Positions 54,976-64,000 of a stretch of 64,000 nucleotides of DNA are shown here, one piece after another. Both the position numbers and the translations under genes were made by a program. The notes below the pieces were generated by a model. The model had not been told where the DNA came from. It saw only the letters and a list, made by a program, of their open reading frames with translations, and searched no databases. Where the stretch lies: NCBI RefSeq assembly GCF_003058265.1, contig NZ_QBUK01000007.1:186001-250000 (forward strand). The letters are read 5' to 3'. Positions within the stretch are counted from its first letter, which is position 1; the number at the start of each line of letters is the position of its first letter. This DNA is from Flagellimonas amoyensis (GTDB taxonomy: Bacteria > Bacteroidota > Bacteroidia > Flavobacteriales > Flavobacteriaceae).

Positions 54976-56064
54976 ATGAAAAATACGGCTCTTTTTGAAA
55001 CACATAAGGCACTCGGTGCAAAAATGGTCCCGTTCGCGGGGTACAACATGCCCGTTTCCTATGAAGGGGTGAACATCGAACACGAAACCGTGCGCAAGGG
55101 CGTCGGGGTATTTGATGTTTCGCACATGGGCGAATTTTTGGTCGAAGGACCAAAGGCCCTGGAACTGATTCAAAAAGTGACCACCAACGATGCTTCCAAA
55201 CTTACCATCGGCAAAGCGCAGTACAGTTGTTTGCCCAACGAGACCGGTGGTATCGTGGACGATTTGATCGTGTACCGCATCAAGGAAGAAACCTACCTTT
55301 TAGTGGTGAATGCCTCCAATATCGAAAAGGATTGGAACCACATCTCCAAGTACAACAAGGAAATCGGTGCCGATATGCGCAATCTATCGGACGACTACTC
55401 CCTGCTTGCCATCCAAGGGCCAAAAGCTGTGGAAGCGATGCAATCCTTGACCTCTGTAGATCTGGCCTCTATTGGCTTTTACAGCTTTGTTGTGGCTGAT
55501 TTTGCAGGTATCGATTACGTGATCATCTCTGCCACAGGGTATACTGGTTCCGGCGGCTTTGAGATTTACTGCAAAAATTCCGAAGTGAAACAAGTATGGG
55601 ACAAGGTCATGGAGGCCGGTGCCAGTTTTGGCATCAAGCCCATCGGATTGGCCGCCCGTGACACCTTGCGTCTGGAAATGGGTTATTGCCTGTATGGCAA
55701 CGACATCGACGATACCACTTCTCCCCTCGAGGCCGGATTGGGATGGATCACCAAGTTCACCAAAGATTTTGTGAACAGTGGAGCTTTGGCCAAGGAAAAA
55801 GAAGAAGGTCCCAAAAGAAAGCTCATCGCTTTCCAGATGGAGGAAAAGGGAATCCCCAGAAACGGTTATCCCATTCTGGACGAAAATGGCGATGAAATTG
55901 GAAAAGTTACGTCCGGGACCATGTCCCCCTCCCTTTCCCAAGGAATCGGGTTAGGCTACGTGCCGGCCACGCATTCCGCTTTGGGCACTACCATCCATAT
56001 CAAAATACGCATCAACAAAGTTCCGGCAACCATTGTGAAATTGCCGTTCTATAAAAACACCTAG
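54976..56064 (+). CDS. gcvT: Glycine cleavage system T protein (aminomethyltransferase)
   Basis: A 362-residue tetrahydrofolate-dependent enzyme that takes the methylene group from the lipoyl H protein and releases ammonia. Motifs: [19 protein letters not shown] (residues about 13-31), [48 protein letters not shown] (folate site Asn) and [19 protein letters not shown]. The C-terminal barrel has [19 protein letters not shown]. An alternative ATG three codons upstream (54967) is possible. The next gene begins 7 bases after its stop, so the two are co-transcribed; gcvH and gcvP are not nearby. Confidence 0.96.
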   Translation: MKNTALFETHKALGAKMVPFAGYNMPVSYEGVNIEHETVRKGVGVFDVSHMGEFLVEGPKALELIQKVTTNDASKLTIGKAQYSCLPNETGGIVDDLIVYRIKEETYLLVVNASNIEKDWNHISKYNKEIGADMRNLSDDYSLLAIQGPKAVEAMQSLTSVDLASIGFYSFVVADFAGIDYVIISATGYTGSGGFEIYCKNSEVKQVWDKVMEAGASFGIKPIGLAARDTLRLEMGYCLYGNDIDDTTSPLEAGLGWITKFTKDFVNSGALAKEKEEGPKRKLIAFQMEEKGIPRNGYPILDENGDEIGKVTSGTMSPSLSQGIGLGYVPATHSALGTTIHIKIRINKVPATIVKLPFYKNT

Positions 56065-56071
56065 ACACCAT

Positions 56072-56890
56072 TTGGAGAAAAAGAAGATTCTGATATTAGG
56101 GGCGAGCGGATTTGTGGGGAATGCCATATATAAAGAACTCTGCTCCTATTTCGACACCTACGGGACCTATTTTTCCAACCGTTCCTTCTCTACCAACAAG
56201 CAATTTTACAGGTATGACCTGGAAGAGGACGATATTTTCCAGATCCTCGAAAAAGTACATCCGGACGTGATCATTTCCGCCCTCCGTGGCAATTTTCCCG
56301 CGCAGATTCAGGCCCATCAACACTTGATGGAATATTTGATGAAAAGCAAGGCCAAACTTTACTTCATCTCTTCCGCCAACGTTTTTGACGCTTATAGCAA
56401 ATACCCTTCCTATGAATATGACAAAACGTTGTCCGAAAGTGTGTTTGGCCGCCTCAAAATAAAGATCGAGAACATGATGATGCGGTTGCCCAAGGAAAAA
56501 ACGGCCATATTGAGGGTACCCATGGTCTTTGGGAACAAATCGCCCCGGGTCAGGGAAATCAAGGCGCTTCTGGACAGTAACGAGCCCATCGAGGTCTTTC
56601 CCAACCTCATCATCAATGTAACAAATGATGATAGGCTCACCCAACAGATCCACTACCTCATCAACCGGAACAAGACGGGAATTTTTCATCTAGGCAGCAG
56701 TGACCTCATCCAGCACGAGGAATTCATAAAGGATGTCATCCAGCGCATGGGCAATTACCACCCCATCCTCAAAAGGGTCTACACCACCAATGAGGACCGC
56801 TATCTTGCCGCATTGCCGAAGGACAACAAGCTCCCCAAAAATCTACAGATCAACTGCCAAGAAATCATTGACCATCACATTCCGGTATAA
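56072..56890 (+). CDS. NAD(P)-dependent sugar reductase/epimerase-like protein (RmlD-type SDR)
   Basis: A 272-residue extended short-chain dehydrogenase-like protein. The Rossmann start is KKILILGASGFVGNAIYKEL (residues 4-23). HPDVIISALRG and YFISSANVFDAY follow (the position of the catalytic Ser), with SYEYDKTLSESVFGRLK taking the place of the YxxxK motif. RVPMVFGNKSPRVREIKALL and a substrate-binding C-terminus with GIFHLGSSDLIQHEEFIKDV resemble dTDP-4-dehydrorhamnose reductase. The start is a TTG at 56072, 7 bases after gcvT; no ATG fits the Rossmann N-terminus. The substrate is unknown. Confidence 0.82.
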   Translation: MEKKKILILGASGFVGNAIYKELCSYFDTYGTYFSNRSFSTNKQFYRYDLEEDDIFQILEKVHPDVIISALRGNFPAQIQAHQHLMEYLMKSKAKLYFISSANVFDAYSKYPSYEYDKTLSESVFGRLKIKIENMMMRLPKEKTAILRVPMVFGNKSPRVREIKALLDSNEPIEVFPNLIINVTNDDRLTQQIHYLINRNKTGIFHLGSSDLIQHEEFIKDVIQRMGNYHPILKRVYTTNEDRYLAALPKDNKLPKNLQINCQEIIDHHIPV

Positions 56891-56941
56891 GTCCAATGGA
56901 CTTTTTCATGTGATTTGGTTAACTTTAGAAAAAAGCACAGC

Positions 56942-57226
56942 ATGGAAAAACTGACGGACAACGAAATCGAAAAAGCACTGCAAGGGCTCCAAGGATGGTC
57001 TTACAACAATGGAGCCATCTCAAAGTCATTCAAATTCAAGGACTTCAAAGAAGCTTTTTCCACAATGACACGGATTGCCTTTGAGTGCGAAGCACAAAAC
57101 CACCACCCCAACTGGGAAAATGTCTATAATACCCTGAACATTGCCCTGAACACGCACGATGTGGGCGGTGTGACGCAAAAGGATATCCATTTGGCCCAAA
57201 GTATTGAACGTATCGTAGGGGCATAA
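56942..57226 (+). CDS. Pterin-4-alpha-carbinolamine dehydratase
   Basis: A 94-residue PCD/DCoH-type enzyme that dehydrates 4a-hydroxytetrahydrobiopterin during recycling of the pterin cofactor of aromatic amino-acid hydroxylases. The pattern is complete: LTDNEIEKALQGLQGW at the start, KSFKFKDFKEAFSTMTRIA and the active-site segment AQNHHPNWENVYNTLNIAL, then THDVGGVTQKDIHLAQSIE. I use the ATG at 56942; the longer frame adds nine residues not found in the family. It lies 51 bases after the reductase-like gene. No phenylalanine hydroxylase gene is in view. Confidence 0.93.
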   Translation: MEKLTDNEIEKALQGLQGWSYNNGAISKSFKFKDFKEAFSTMTRIAFECEAQNHHPNWENVYNTLNIALNTHDVGGVTQKDIHLAQSIERIVGA

Positions 57227-57248
57227 CGATCGAACCGATAAATCCATC

Positions 57249-57278
57249 TTGACAGCGGAGCTTTTTTTGCTAAATTTG
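57249..57278 (+). promoter_or_regulatory. yebC promoter
   Basis: TTG (57249-57251), a 19-base spacer and TAAATTTG (57271-57278) match the Bacteroidota promoter consensus. The ATG of yebC lies 26 bases after the -7 box. Confidence 0.65.
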
Positions 57279-57304
57279 CCCCCATCCATTACCACACAAT
57301 TACT

Positions 57305-58015
57305 ATGGGAAGAGCATTCGAATTTAGAAAAGCACGTAAAATGAAGCGTTGGGCAGCCATGTCCAAAGCGTTCACCAGAATTGGAAAAGACATTGTCATG
57401 GCCGTCAAGGAAGGTGGCCCCGACCCCGATGCCAATTCCAAGCTGCGTGCCGTGATCCAGAATGCCAAGTCGGTGAACATGCCCAAGGACAATATTGAAA
57501 GGGCCATCAAAAGAGCTTCGGACAAGAGCCAGGGCGATTATAAAGAGGTCCTTTTTGAAGGCTATGCCCCACATGGGATCGCCATCTTGATCGAGACCGC
57601 TACCGATAACAATACCCGTACCGTAGCGAACATCAGAAGTTATTTCAACAAATGCAACGGTAGCCTCGGGACTTCGGGATCTGTGGAGTTCATGTTCGAT
57701 CACACCTGTAATTTTACCGTTAAGGCGGATGGGCTAGATCCTGAGGAACTGGAATTGGAAATGATCGATTTTGGTGCGGAAGAGGTATTTGCCGATGAGG
57801 ATGGCATCCATATCTATGCCCCGTTCGAGAATTTTGGTGGCATTCAGAAGGAATTGGAATCCAGGGAAATCGAGATCATTTCCTCAGGTTTTGAGCGTAT
57901 CCCTCAAGTGACCAAACAATTGTCGGAGGAAGAAGTGGCCGATGTGGAAAAGTTGCTGGAAAAAATAGAGGAGGACGATGACGTCCAGAACGTGTACCAC
58001 ACCATGCAGGAATAA
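57305..58015 (+). CDS. YebC/PmpR-family regulator / translation factor
   Basis: A 236-residue member of the YebC/PmpR family. The N-terminus GRAFEFRKARKMKRWAAMSK differs slightly from the usual GHSKWANIKHRK but has the same basic helix. FTRIGKDIVMAVKEGGPDPD, NMPKDNIERAIKRAS and the domain segment YEGYAPHGIA-type (here FEGYAPHGIAILIE) are diagnostic, as are RSYFNKCNGSLGTSGSVEFM and the C-terminal acidic tail. Family members were described as DNA-binding regulators and more recently as ribosome-associated factors that relieve stalling at prolines. It has its own promoter and is monocistronic. Confidence 0.94.
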   Translation: MGRAFEFRKARKMKRWAAMSKAFTRIGKDIVMAVKEGGPDPDANSKLRAVIQNAKSVNMPKDNIERAIKRASDKSQGDYKEVLFEGYAPHGIAILIETATDNNTRTVANIRSYFNKCNGSLGTSGSVEFMFDHTCNFTVKADGLDPEELELEMIDFGAEEVFADEDGIHIYAPFENFGGIQKELESREIEIISSGFERIPQVTKQLSEEEVADVEKLLEKIEEDDDVQNVYHTMQE

Positions 58016-58034
58016 CTGGGATCGCACAAAACAA

Positions 58035-58059
58035 AAGGGCCTGCATTGCGCAGACCCTT
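58035..58059 (-). terminator. Terminator hairpin between yebC and the lipoprotein gene
   Basis: AAGGG-C-CTGC (58035-58044) and GCAG-A-CCCTT (58050-58059) form a 9-bp stem with one mismatch and a 5-base loop. On the minus strand it is followed by TTGTTTTG, so it best serves the minus-strand lipoprotein gene, though it also lies just after the yebC stop. Confidence 0.6.
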
Positions 58060-58107
58060 AAGCAACCTAAATAAACCCAACCTAAAACTATTTACTGTAT
58101 AGCTTTT

Positions 58108-60060
58108 TTAATTGTTGTACAGGTACATGGACGAGGAACTTGCTAGGTCCACGCTCCATGAAGGCGAAACGTTGCCTTCGATGTCCCAACAGTTCTCGAA
58201 CCCCAAAACCTTACCGTTGCCTATTTCGGAGATGTAGATGGTTTTTGTTTTGGCATCATAGGCCACATCTATCGGATTGCCCAATTGGGTGTAGGACCCT
58301 GCAATTCGTTTCTGGCTGGCCAAGGCAATGGTCCCTCCATTTTCCGTAGCATTGATGAGTGCCGTAAAACCGGCCATGGTATGTATGCCACCATCATCCA
58401 TCGTGTTCGCGGCATCACCGATGTCCGTCATCACAAGAACATCATCCGAAGCACTGTAGGTGATTCCGTGTGTCCTGACTATGCCCTCGATGGTCACCCG
58501 CTTGGTGGCCGACAGAACGCAGTCTTCGGTGTTGGCCAAGAAATCGGAGAATATGGCCAGATCACTTGAATTGTCCACCACGGCCAACAGATTGTTCCCC
58601 ATAAAAGCAATGCCCCAAACATCAAAATCGATATCAAACGTGTTCATCAAGGTGAAAGAAGTACCATTGTAGGAATAGACATAGAATGTATGTTCCATAT
58701 TGTCGGAGACCACGACCTTGTTTCCATAGACTGCAATTTCCCTAGGACTCATCAAATCCACACTCCCAGAAAAGCCCAGACTTGCAAGAATACCATCCGC
58801 GGTCAATGAGAATCCACCGTAATACTCCAGTTGTAAATTGGACCTGGATGCTTGGATCATGAAATCGTTCAATGCCGAATAGTAAATTCCTTCCGAAGAG
58901 GTGGAACCGGTAATGATCGTTTTAGAAGTTCCGCTCAAGATATCATAGACCACCACATTTCCATTGGCAGTATTTGTCGTGTAGAGCTGCGTCATTCCCA
59001 TTTCACTGGCAGAGCCATAATCCCCATCGGTCTCATCACTGGAAAAATAGATGGAAGAGGCGGACGTCAAATCCTTATTGAATGTTGGAGCAATGTTACC
59101 ACCGGAACCAATGGAGGTAAACCCAAGCACTTTGCCCGTACCAATATCCGATACATAAACGGCATCTGTCTCCGAATCGTAGGCCACGTCAATTGGATTG
59201 CCCATGTAAGTTGCCGAACCGGCCACTCTGGTCTGCATGGAAATGGGCAATACCTCTCCATCGGAAAGTGCATCAAACTTGGCCGAAAAATCGGATATCA
59301 CATGAAAACCGCCATCGTCGTCCGTGTTGGCAGCATCTCCAATGTCCGTCATCACCATCACATCATCCGAACCACTGTATGCTAAACCATGGGTCCTTAC
59401 AATCCCTTCGATGGTCACCCTCTTGTTCGGATAGAGCATGTCGTCCGTGGCATTGTCCAAGAAATCGTAGAAAACTGCCAAATCACTGGAAATATCCACA
59501 ACGGCATATAAATCGCTTCCTTTGAAAGCCACCCCCCAGACGGCAAAAGGGACTTGAACCGTTGATTCCAAAGAGAAAGAGGTCCCTGTCTTTTTGTAGA
59601 CGAAGAATTTGTTGGAGCCATTGTCGGCCACCACGTAGTAATCTCCATAGACCGCCAATTCCCGTGGGCTTTCCAAATCAGCATTTCCGTTAAATGAGAT
59701 GTCCAAATCTATGTCCGCATCAAGAAGGCCCACTTCGGCAAAGGCTTCCAACCAATTGGAAGAGCGTGAAGCTTGGACCACCAGATCCTCGGTTGCATCA
59801 TAATAGATTCCCTCTGCAGCCATGGAAGGAGTACCCAAGGTGACTTGTGTGTCATTGGTCAAATCATACTTGGTAATGGCCCCATTCTCGTTGTTGGTCA
59901 CATATAAGGCTGCCCTTCTTCCATCGACCATCATTCCATCATCATCAGAATACATGTCATCATCCATCATGGCGTTATCGTCCTCGTTGCACGAGACGAA
60001 AGCCAAAAAGAGGGTCATGATTCCCCATTTTAAAATCGAAATTTTCGTAGTGTGTTCCAT
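58108..60060 (-). CDS. Lipoprotein with two tandem beta-propeller-like halves
   Basis: A 650-residue predicted lipoprotein (lipobox FVSC, Cys24) followed by an Asp/Met-rich stretch (residues 25-45). The rest is an internal duplication: residues about 51-340 and 358-650 align along their length. Examples are ALYVTNNENGAITKYDL against QLYTTNTANGNVVVYDI, SPRELAVYGDYYVVADNGSN against SPREIAVYGNKVVVSDNMEH, and a nearly identical RVTIEGIVRTHG followed by MVMTDIGDAANT or LVMTDIGDAANT. Repeated strands with Asp/Gly turns suggest NHL/SMP-30-like propellers. No catalytic motif is apparent. Function unknown; surface or periplasmic sensing or binding is a guess. It is monocistronic with its own terminator. 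Confidence 0.78.
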   Translation of the reverse strand: MEHTTKISILKWGIMTLFLAFVSCNEDDNAMMDDDMYSDDDGMMVDGRRAALYVTNNENGAITKYDLTNDTQVTLGTPSMAAEGIYYDATEDLVVQASRSSNWLEAFAEVGLLDADIDLDISFNGNADLESPRELAVYGDYYVVADNGSNKFFVYKKTGTSFSLESTVQVPFAVWGVAFKGSDLYAVVDISSDLAVFYDFLDNATDDMLYPNKRVTIEGIVRTHGLAYSGSDDVMVMTDIGDAANTDDDGGFHVISDFSAKFDALSDGEVLPISMQTRVAGSATYMGNPIDVAYDSETDAVYVSDIGTGKVLGFTSIGSGGNIAPTFNKDLTSASSIYFSSDETDGDYGSASEMGMTQLYTTNTANGNVVVYDILSGTSKTIITGSTSSEGIYYSALNDFMIQASRSNLQLEYYGGFSLTADGILASLGFSGSVDLMSPREIAVYGNKVVVSDNMEHTFYVYSYNGTSFTLMNTFDIDFDVWGIAFMGNNLLAVVDNSSDLAIFSDFLANTEDCVLSATKRVTIEGIVRTHGITYSASDDVLVMTDIGDAANTMDDGGIHTMAGFTALINATENGGTIALASQKRIAGSYTQLGNPIDVAYDAKTKTIYISEIGNGKVLGFENCWDIEGNVSPSWSVDLASSSSMYLYNN

Positions 60061-60258
60061 AAGTCTTTATTTGATCAGTACTTTGTCTTACCTACGGAAA
60101 CACTATAAGGCGGGTTTGGTTTTTGGTTAAAAAAATCACAAAAAATTGAAAATCAATTACTTGAATAGACAATTTTTTGTGATTATCGTTAAATCAACCC
60201 TTTATTTCAGTGCACAGTTCACAGGTTTGGAAGCCTGTTGTGCACAGGAGTGGAAGGG

Positions 60259-62187
60259 TCAGTATTTGTATCGTACAAAGGCCTCCATGGCAGCATAGCT
60301 GGCCAACCCAAGGGATTGGTATTTCAGCGCAGTCTCCTTGTTACGGTCCTCTGCCCTGACCCAGAATTCCCTAAGATCCTCCCCTTGGAACATGACCCCA
60401 TCCTTTTGGGTCTGGTGATAAAATATGGCCTTGCGCTTCCTCAATACCTGAAGTGGGCTCATGGGAACGGCCATCTCTATCTCGTGGATCTCCCATTCGT
60501 GCCATGCGCCCCTGTAGAGCCATACCCAGCAATCCTTCATGAACGGCTTCCCTTTCAATTCCTTCAAAGAAGCGAACAGGGCCTCCAAACAGACACGGTG
60601 TGTGCCATGTGGATCGGCCAGATCGCCCGCAGCATAGATCTGATGTGGCTTGATCTGCTCTATGATATCGTTCATGATCTGGATATCCTTCTCCCCAAGC
60701 GGATTCTTTTTGATGGTACCTGTTTCATAGAACGGAAGGTCCAAGAAATGTACCTGGCTGTCGGGAATTCCCATATACCTTGTGGCACCATAACTTTCGC
60801 TCCTGCGGATGGTCCCTTTTACCTTGCGGACAATTTCAGAATCGTAGTCCTCGGCCGTTTTTGCATTGATCTCTTTGATGACCTCTCCAAAAATTGCGGT
60901 GTGGGATATGGCATTGGCCACCTCCGCGATCTTGAGTGCCTCATGGTCGGCAACGGCAATGTTACCTGAAGTCTGGTACACAATATGGACCTCATGTCCT
61001 TGGGAGACCAAGCGATCAAAGGTACCTCCCATGGAGATCACATCATCATCCGGGTGCGGGCTGAAGATGATCACCCGTTTTTTGGCCGGTTCGGCACGCT
61101 CAGGTCGATTCGTATCGTCTGCATGGGGCTTACCACCGGGCCATCCGGTGATGGTGTGCTGTAACCTATTGAATGTCTTGATATTGAGCTCATAGGATGA
61201 TTGTTCGGAACTCAAAAGGTCCGACATACCAGAGTCGTTATAATCTTTGTCCGTCAACTGTAGTATGGGCTTTCCTTTTTCCAGGCTGAGCCATACCACC
61301 GCCTTGTGGGTCAGGTCCGATGTCCAATCGCAATTGCCCACCAACCAAGGGGTATCTATTCGGGTAAGATGCTGGGCAGCTTCCTTGTCCAAAACAAAAG
61401 TGGTATTGGGATGTTCCTGTAGATAGGTGGCCGGCACCTCGGAGCTTATCTCCCCTTCCACGGTCTCCTTTACTATTTCTGATTTGTTCTGGCCCCAGGC
61501 CATCAATACGATGCGTTTTGCCTTCCGGATGGTCCCTATCCCCATGGTGACGGCCTTTCTCGGCACATTTTCAAGGCCTTTGAAGGCAGGCGCGGCGTCC
61601 ACACGGGTAATGTGGTCCAAAGTGATGTCCCTGGTCGCCGAATTGAAGTGCGAACCTGGCTCATTGAACCCGATATGTCCCGTACGGCCTATGCCCAACA
61701 ACTGAAAATCAAGTCCTCCGGCAGCCTCTATCTGTCTTTCGTATTCCTTGCAATAGTCCTGTAGGTCATCCGCAGAAACGGTCCCGTCCGGAATATTGAC
61801 GTTGCTGGCCGGAATGTCCACATGGTCGAACAAATGCTGGTGCATGAAATAATGGTAGCTCTGGATGTTGTTGCGTTCCATCGGGTAATACTCATCCAGA
61901 TTGAACGTGACCACATTCTTGAAACTGAGTCCCTCTTCCTTGTGCATGCGCACCAGTTCCTCATAGACCCGTATGGGCGATGATCCTGTGGCAAGGCCCA
62001 GCACACAGGTCTGTCCCTTATCCGCCTTTTCCCGGATCAAGGTCGCAATTTCCAGTGCCACTTGTAGCGATCCTATCTTGGAGTCATCAAAAATGACATT
62101 GTGTATCTTTTCGAACCGGGTCTCTTCAAACTGTCCGGCAGGTCTATAGGCTATTGATTTCGATAATACCTTTGTTTCCATCTTCAT
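60259..62187 (-). CDS. nagB: Glucosamine-6-phosphate deaminase fused to a PIG-L/LmbE deacetylase domain
   Basis: A 642-residue two-domain protein. The NagB domain (about 25-330) has CVLGLATGSSPIRVYEELV, VVTFNLDEYYPMERNN and LLGIGRTGHIGFNEPGSHF; it would convert glucosamine 6-phosphate to fructose 6-phosphate plus ammonia. In the last motif the Asp of the classical GxGxDGH box is Thr, a change I believe is usual in this phylum's long NagB. After a linker, a PIG-L domain (about 372-600) has RVIIFSPHPDDDVISMGGTF and DPHGTHRVCLEAL, the zinc-binding motifs of N-acetylglucosaminyl deacetylases. The gene follows the symporter gene by 13 bases, suggesting an amino-sugar uptake and catabolism operon. 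Confidence 0.92.
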   Translation of the reverse strand: MKMETKVLSKSIAYRPAGQFEETRFEKIHNVIFDDSKIGSLQVALEIATLIREKADKGQTCVLGLATGSSPIRVYEELVRMHKEEGLSFKNVVTFNLDEYYPMERNNIQSYHYFMHQHLFDHVDIPASNVNIPDGTVSADDLQDYCKEYERQIEAAGGLDFQLLGIGRTGHIGFNEPGSHFNSATRDITLDHITRVDAAPAFKGLENVPRKAVTMGIGTIRKAKRIVLMAWGQNKSEIVKETVEGEISSEVPATYLQEHPNTTFVLDKEAAQHLTRIDTPWLVGNCDWTSDLTHKAVVWLSLEKGKPILQLTDKDYNDSGMSDLLSSEQSSYELNIKTFNRLQHTITGWPGGKPHADDTNRPERAEPAKKRVIIFSPHPDDDVISMGGTFDRLVSQGHEVHIVYQTSGNIAVADHEALKIAEVANAISHTAIFGEVIKEINAKTAEDYDSEIVRKVKGTIRRSESYGATRYMGIPDSQVHFLDLPFYETGTIKKNPLGEKDIQIMNDIIEQIKPHQIYAAGDLADPHGTHRVCLEALFASLKELKGKPFMKDCWVWLYRGAWHEWEIHEIEMAVPMSPLQVLRKRKAIFYHQTQKDGVMFQGEDLREFWVRAEDRNKETALKYQSLGLASYAAMEAFVRYKY

Positions 62188-62200
62188 TCATTTAAGGGGG

Positions 62201-64000
62201 TTAAGTTAGGGATACTTTTATTTTTTTCCAGGTCATAATCAAAAAGGCGCCTGACACCAAAGCAACAACTGTCAATATAGATGCCGATACCCATCGACCA
62301 TAGATCCAATAGCCAGTGGCAAAAAGAATGCTATAGATGAGCACTGTTCCGACCACCATTGCCAATATGCCGCTGGGGACGCTCCATTTTTTTCCGGTAT
62401 TGTTCAGTTCCACACCTTCTGCCCTGCCCTGTTGTTCCACTTTTTTCCATCCCGGGCCTCCCGGTTCTATCTTTCTACAAAAATCATAGAGGACCTCTTT
62501 GCTCTCGGGTGATGTGGCATAGGTGGCAATGAGCCATGCAATCGTTGTGACCAACACCACCATCGGATATTCGGTCCAATCGGGCAGAAGGCCGGTATCT
62601 GTTGCAAATAGGTAATCCCCAAGTGGAGTGAGCTTGAGTACCAGCGATAGGATCCCCGAAATGAACATGGCCGTGATCTCGCTCCACGCATTGATGCGCC
62701 ACCAAAACCATCGGAGGATGAAAATCAGTCCGGTACCTGCCCCGAACACCAACAAAATTTCAAAAAGCTGAAGGGCGTTCTGGAGCAAAAGGGCCAAAAG
62801 GGCGCTCAATACCATCAACCCGACGGTGGACATCCTTCCAACGGCCACCAATTGTTTTTCGCTTGCCTCTGGATTGACCCGTTCCTTGTAAAAATCGTAC
62901 ACGATATAGGATGATCCCCAGTTCAACTGCGTGGAAATCGTGGACATGTATGCAGCGACCAAAGAGGCCAGTACCAGTCCCAACAGACCCGTCGGGAGTT
63001 TGGTGAGCATGGCCGAATAGGCCAGATCGTGCCCCAACTTATCATCTGCGACTATGGGAAATGCAGCTTGAAGGCTCTCCAAGTCCGGAAAGACCACCAA
63101 GGAGGCCAAAGCGACCAATATCCAAGGCCAGGGCCGCATGGCATAGTGCATGATGTTGAAGAAGAACGTGGCGCCTATGGCGTGCTTTTCATTTTTGGCG
63201 GACAGCATACGTTGGGCAATATAGCCCCCACCGCCCGGTTCTGCACCTGGGTACCATGAGCTCCACCATTGAACCGCCAATGGAATGATCAAAAGGGTGA
63301 TCAAGGCACTTTTGTTGTCCAGATCGGGTAGAATGTTGAGTTTTTCCTTCACGGCTTCATGGGAAAGCAGGGCATCGATGCCCCCGACCTCTGGGATGTT
63401 GACCAAGTAATAGGCAGCCCCGATGGCCCCTCCCATGGCCACGAAGAAAAGGACGAAATCCGTATAGACCACCCCCTTAAAACCTCCCACGGCACTGAAG
63501 ATCACGGTAATGAGTCCTGCGCTCACCACGGTCTGCCAAGGTTCCAGACCCAACATGATGCCCCCTATCTTTATGGCGGCCAAGGTCACCGCCGACATGG
63601 TGATGACATTGAAGATGACCCCAAGATAAACGGCCCTGAAGCCCCTGAGAAAACGGGCAGGCTTGCCCCCATACCTGAGTTCGTAGAACTCAAGATCGGT
63701 ATTCACATTGGACCGTCTCCAAAGCCGGGCATAGACAAAGACCGTCAAAAGTCCCGTCAATAGGAATGCCCACCAGACCCAGTTTCCCGATACACCATTG
63801 GTCCGGACAATATCCGTGACCAAGTTGGGGGTGTCCGTGGAAAAGGTGGTGGCCACCATGGAGATTCCCAAAAGCCACCAAGGCATGGTCCTTCCCGAAA
63901 GAAAGTATTCCGAACTGCTCTTTCCAGAGCTTTTTGACACGTAAAGACCTATGCTCAGGGTAATGGCAAAAAAGCCAAAAATGATCACATAGTCCAAAGT
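62201..64000 (-). CDS. Sodium:solute symporter family transporter, 5' end outside window
   Basis: About 600 residues of an SSS/SGLT-type secondary transporter; the reading frame is still open at the right edge (LDYVIIFGFFAITLSIGLYV), so only the first codons are missing. Features are a dozen or more hydrophobic helices and the family motifs FLSGRTMPWWLLGISMVATT near the N-terminus and VFSAVGGFKGVVYTDF-like (IFSAVGGFKGVVYTDF) in the core. AEPGGGGYIAQRML lies in an external loop, and SLVAAYMSTISTQLNWGSSY in the helix-8 sodium-site region. The gene is 13 bases before nagB, so a sugar or amino-sugar substrate is likely, although the family also carries amino acids and other solutes. Confidence 0.9.
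   Translation of the reverse strand, partial: TLDYVIIFGFFAITLSIGLYVSKSSGKSSSEYFLSGRTMPWWLLGISMVATTFSTDTPNLVTDIVRTNGVSGNWVWWAFLLTGLLTVFVYARLWRRSNVNTDLEFYELRYGGKPARFLRGFRAVYLGVIFNVITMSAVTLAAIKIGGIMLGLEPWQTVVSAGLITVIFSAVGGFKGVVYTDFVLFFVAMGGAIGAAYYLVNIPEVGGIDALLSHEAVKEKLNILPDLDNKSALITLLIIPLAVQWWSSWYPGAEPGGGGYIAQRMLSAKNEKHAIGATFFFNIMHYAMRPWPWILVALASLVVFPDLESLQAAFPIVADDKLGHDLAYSAMLTKLPTGLLGLVLASLVAAYMSTISTQLNWGSSYIVYDFYKERVNPEASEKQLVAVGRMSTVGLMVLSALLALLLQNALQLFEILLVFGAGTGLIFILRWFWWRINAWSEITAMFISGILSLVLKLTPLGDYLFATDTGLLPDWTEYPMVVLVTTIAWLIATYATSPESKEVLYDFCRKIEPGGPGWKKVEQQGRAEGVELNNTGKKWSVPSGILAMVVGTVLIYSILFATGYWIYGRWVSASILTVVALVSGAFLIMTWKKIKVSLT

Overview
This window looks like chromosomal DNA from a member of the Flavobacteriaceae (phylum Bacteroidota). 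The evidence is a SusC/SusD-based polysaccharide utilization locus (PUL), a hybrid two-component system, TAnnTTTG-type -7 promoter boxes, a NagB/PIG-L fusion, and Bacteroidota-type GyrA, ClpC and PgpH. No rRNA is present, so the genus cannot be fixed. Layout, left to right. (1) 1-3.6 kb: two TetR-family regulators and a TolC/RND-adaptor efflux operon, tied together by three near-identical palindromic operators (TGAAC-N3-GTTCA). (2) 3.6-6.7 kb: a ChbG/YdjC-like deacetylase, then a decay zone in which a truncated ParB-like gene runs straight into a truncated hipA that also carries a nonsense codon and a frameshift. (3) 6.7-30 kb: a fructan (levan/inulin-type) PUL, all on the minus strand: hybrid sensor/regulator, an MFS sugar porter fused in frame to a GH32 lipoprotein, a second GH32 lipoprotein, SusC, SusD, two related surface glycan-binding lipoproteins, two more GH32 enzymes, a GH172 (DUF2961) enzyme and a fructokinase. 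Together they would bind fructan at the surface, import oligosaccharides by the TonB-dependent channel, hydrolyse them in the periplasm, carry fructose across the inner membrane and phosphorylate it. (4) 30.3-35.2 kb: an accessory island with an overlapping DprA-like/phosphoribosyltransferase gene pair, a degenerate AbiEi/AbiEii toxin-antitoxin locus, and a tyrosine recombinase beside a repeat-rich segment that abuts the 3' end of a tRNA-Pro gene; a tRNA-Ser follows. (5) 35.2-64 kb: housekeeping DNA: pgpH, a thiolase, an NlpC/P60 peptidase, a TPR protein, gyrA, clpC, a SpoIIAA-like protein, an NAD(P)HX repair enzyme, the thrABC operon with a Thr/Ile-rich leader peptide, aminopeptidase P, gcvT, an NAD(P)-dependent reductase-like protein, a pterin dehydratase, yebC, a duplicated beta-propeller-like lipoprotein, a NagB/PIG-L fusion and the start of a sodium/solute symporter. 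The most notable items are the MFS-GH32 fusion (a run of eight A residues decides whether it is one gene or two), the loss of the canonical Asp nucleophile in two of four GH32 proteins, a shared beta-sandwich module inserted into both a GH32 and a GH172 enzyme, the DprA-PRTase pair on a tRNA-linked island, and two toxin-antitoxin loci broken in the same manner.
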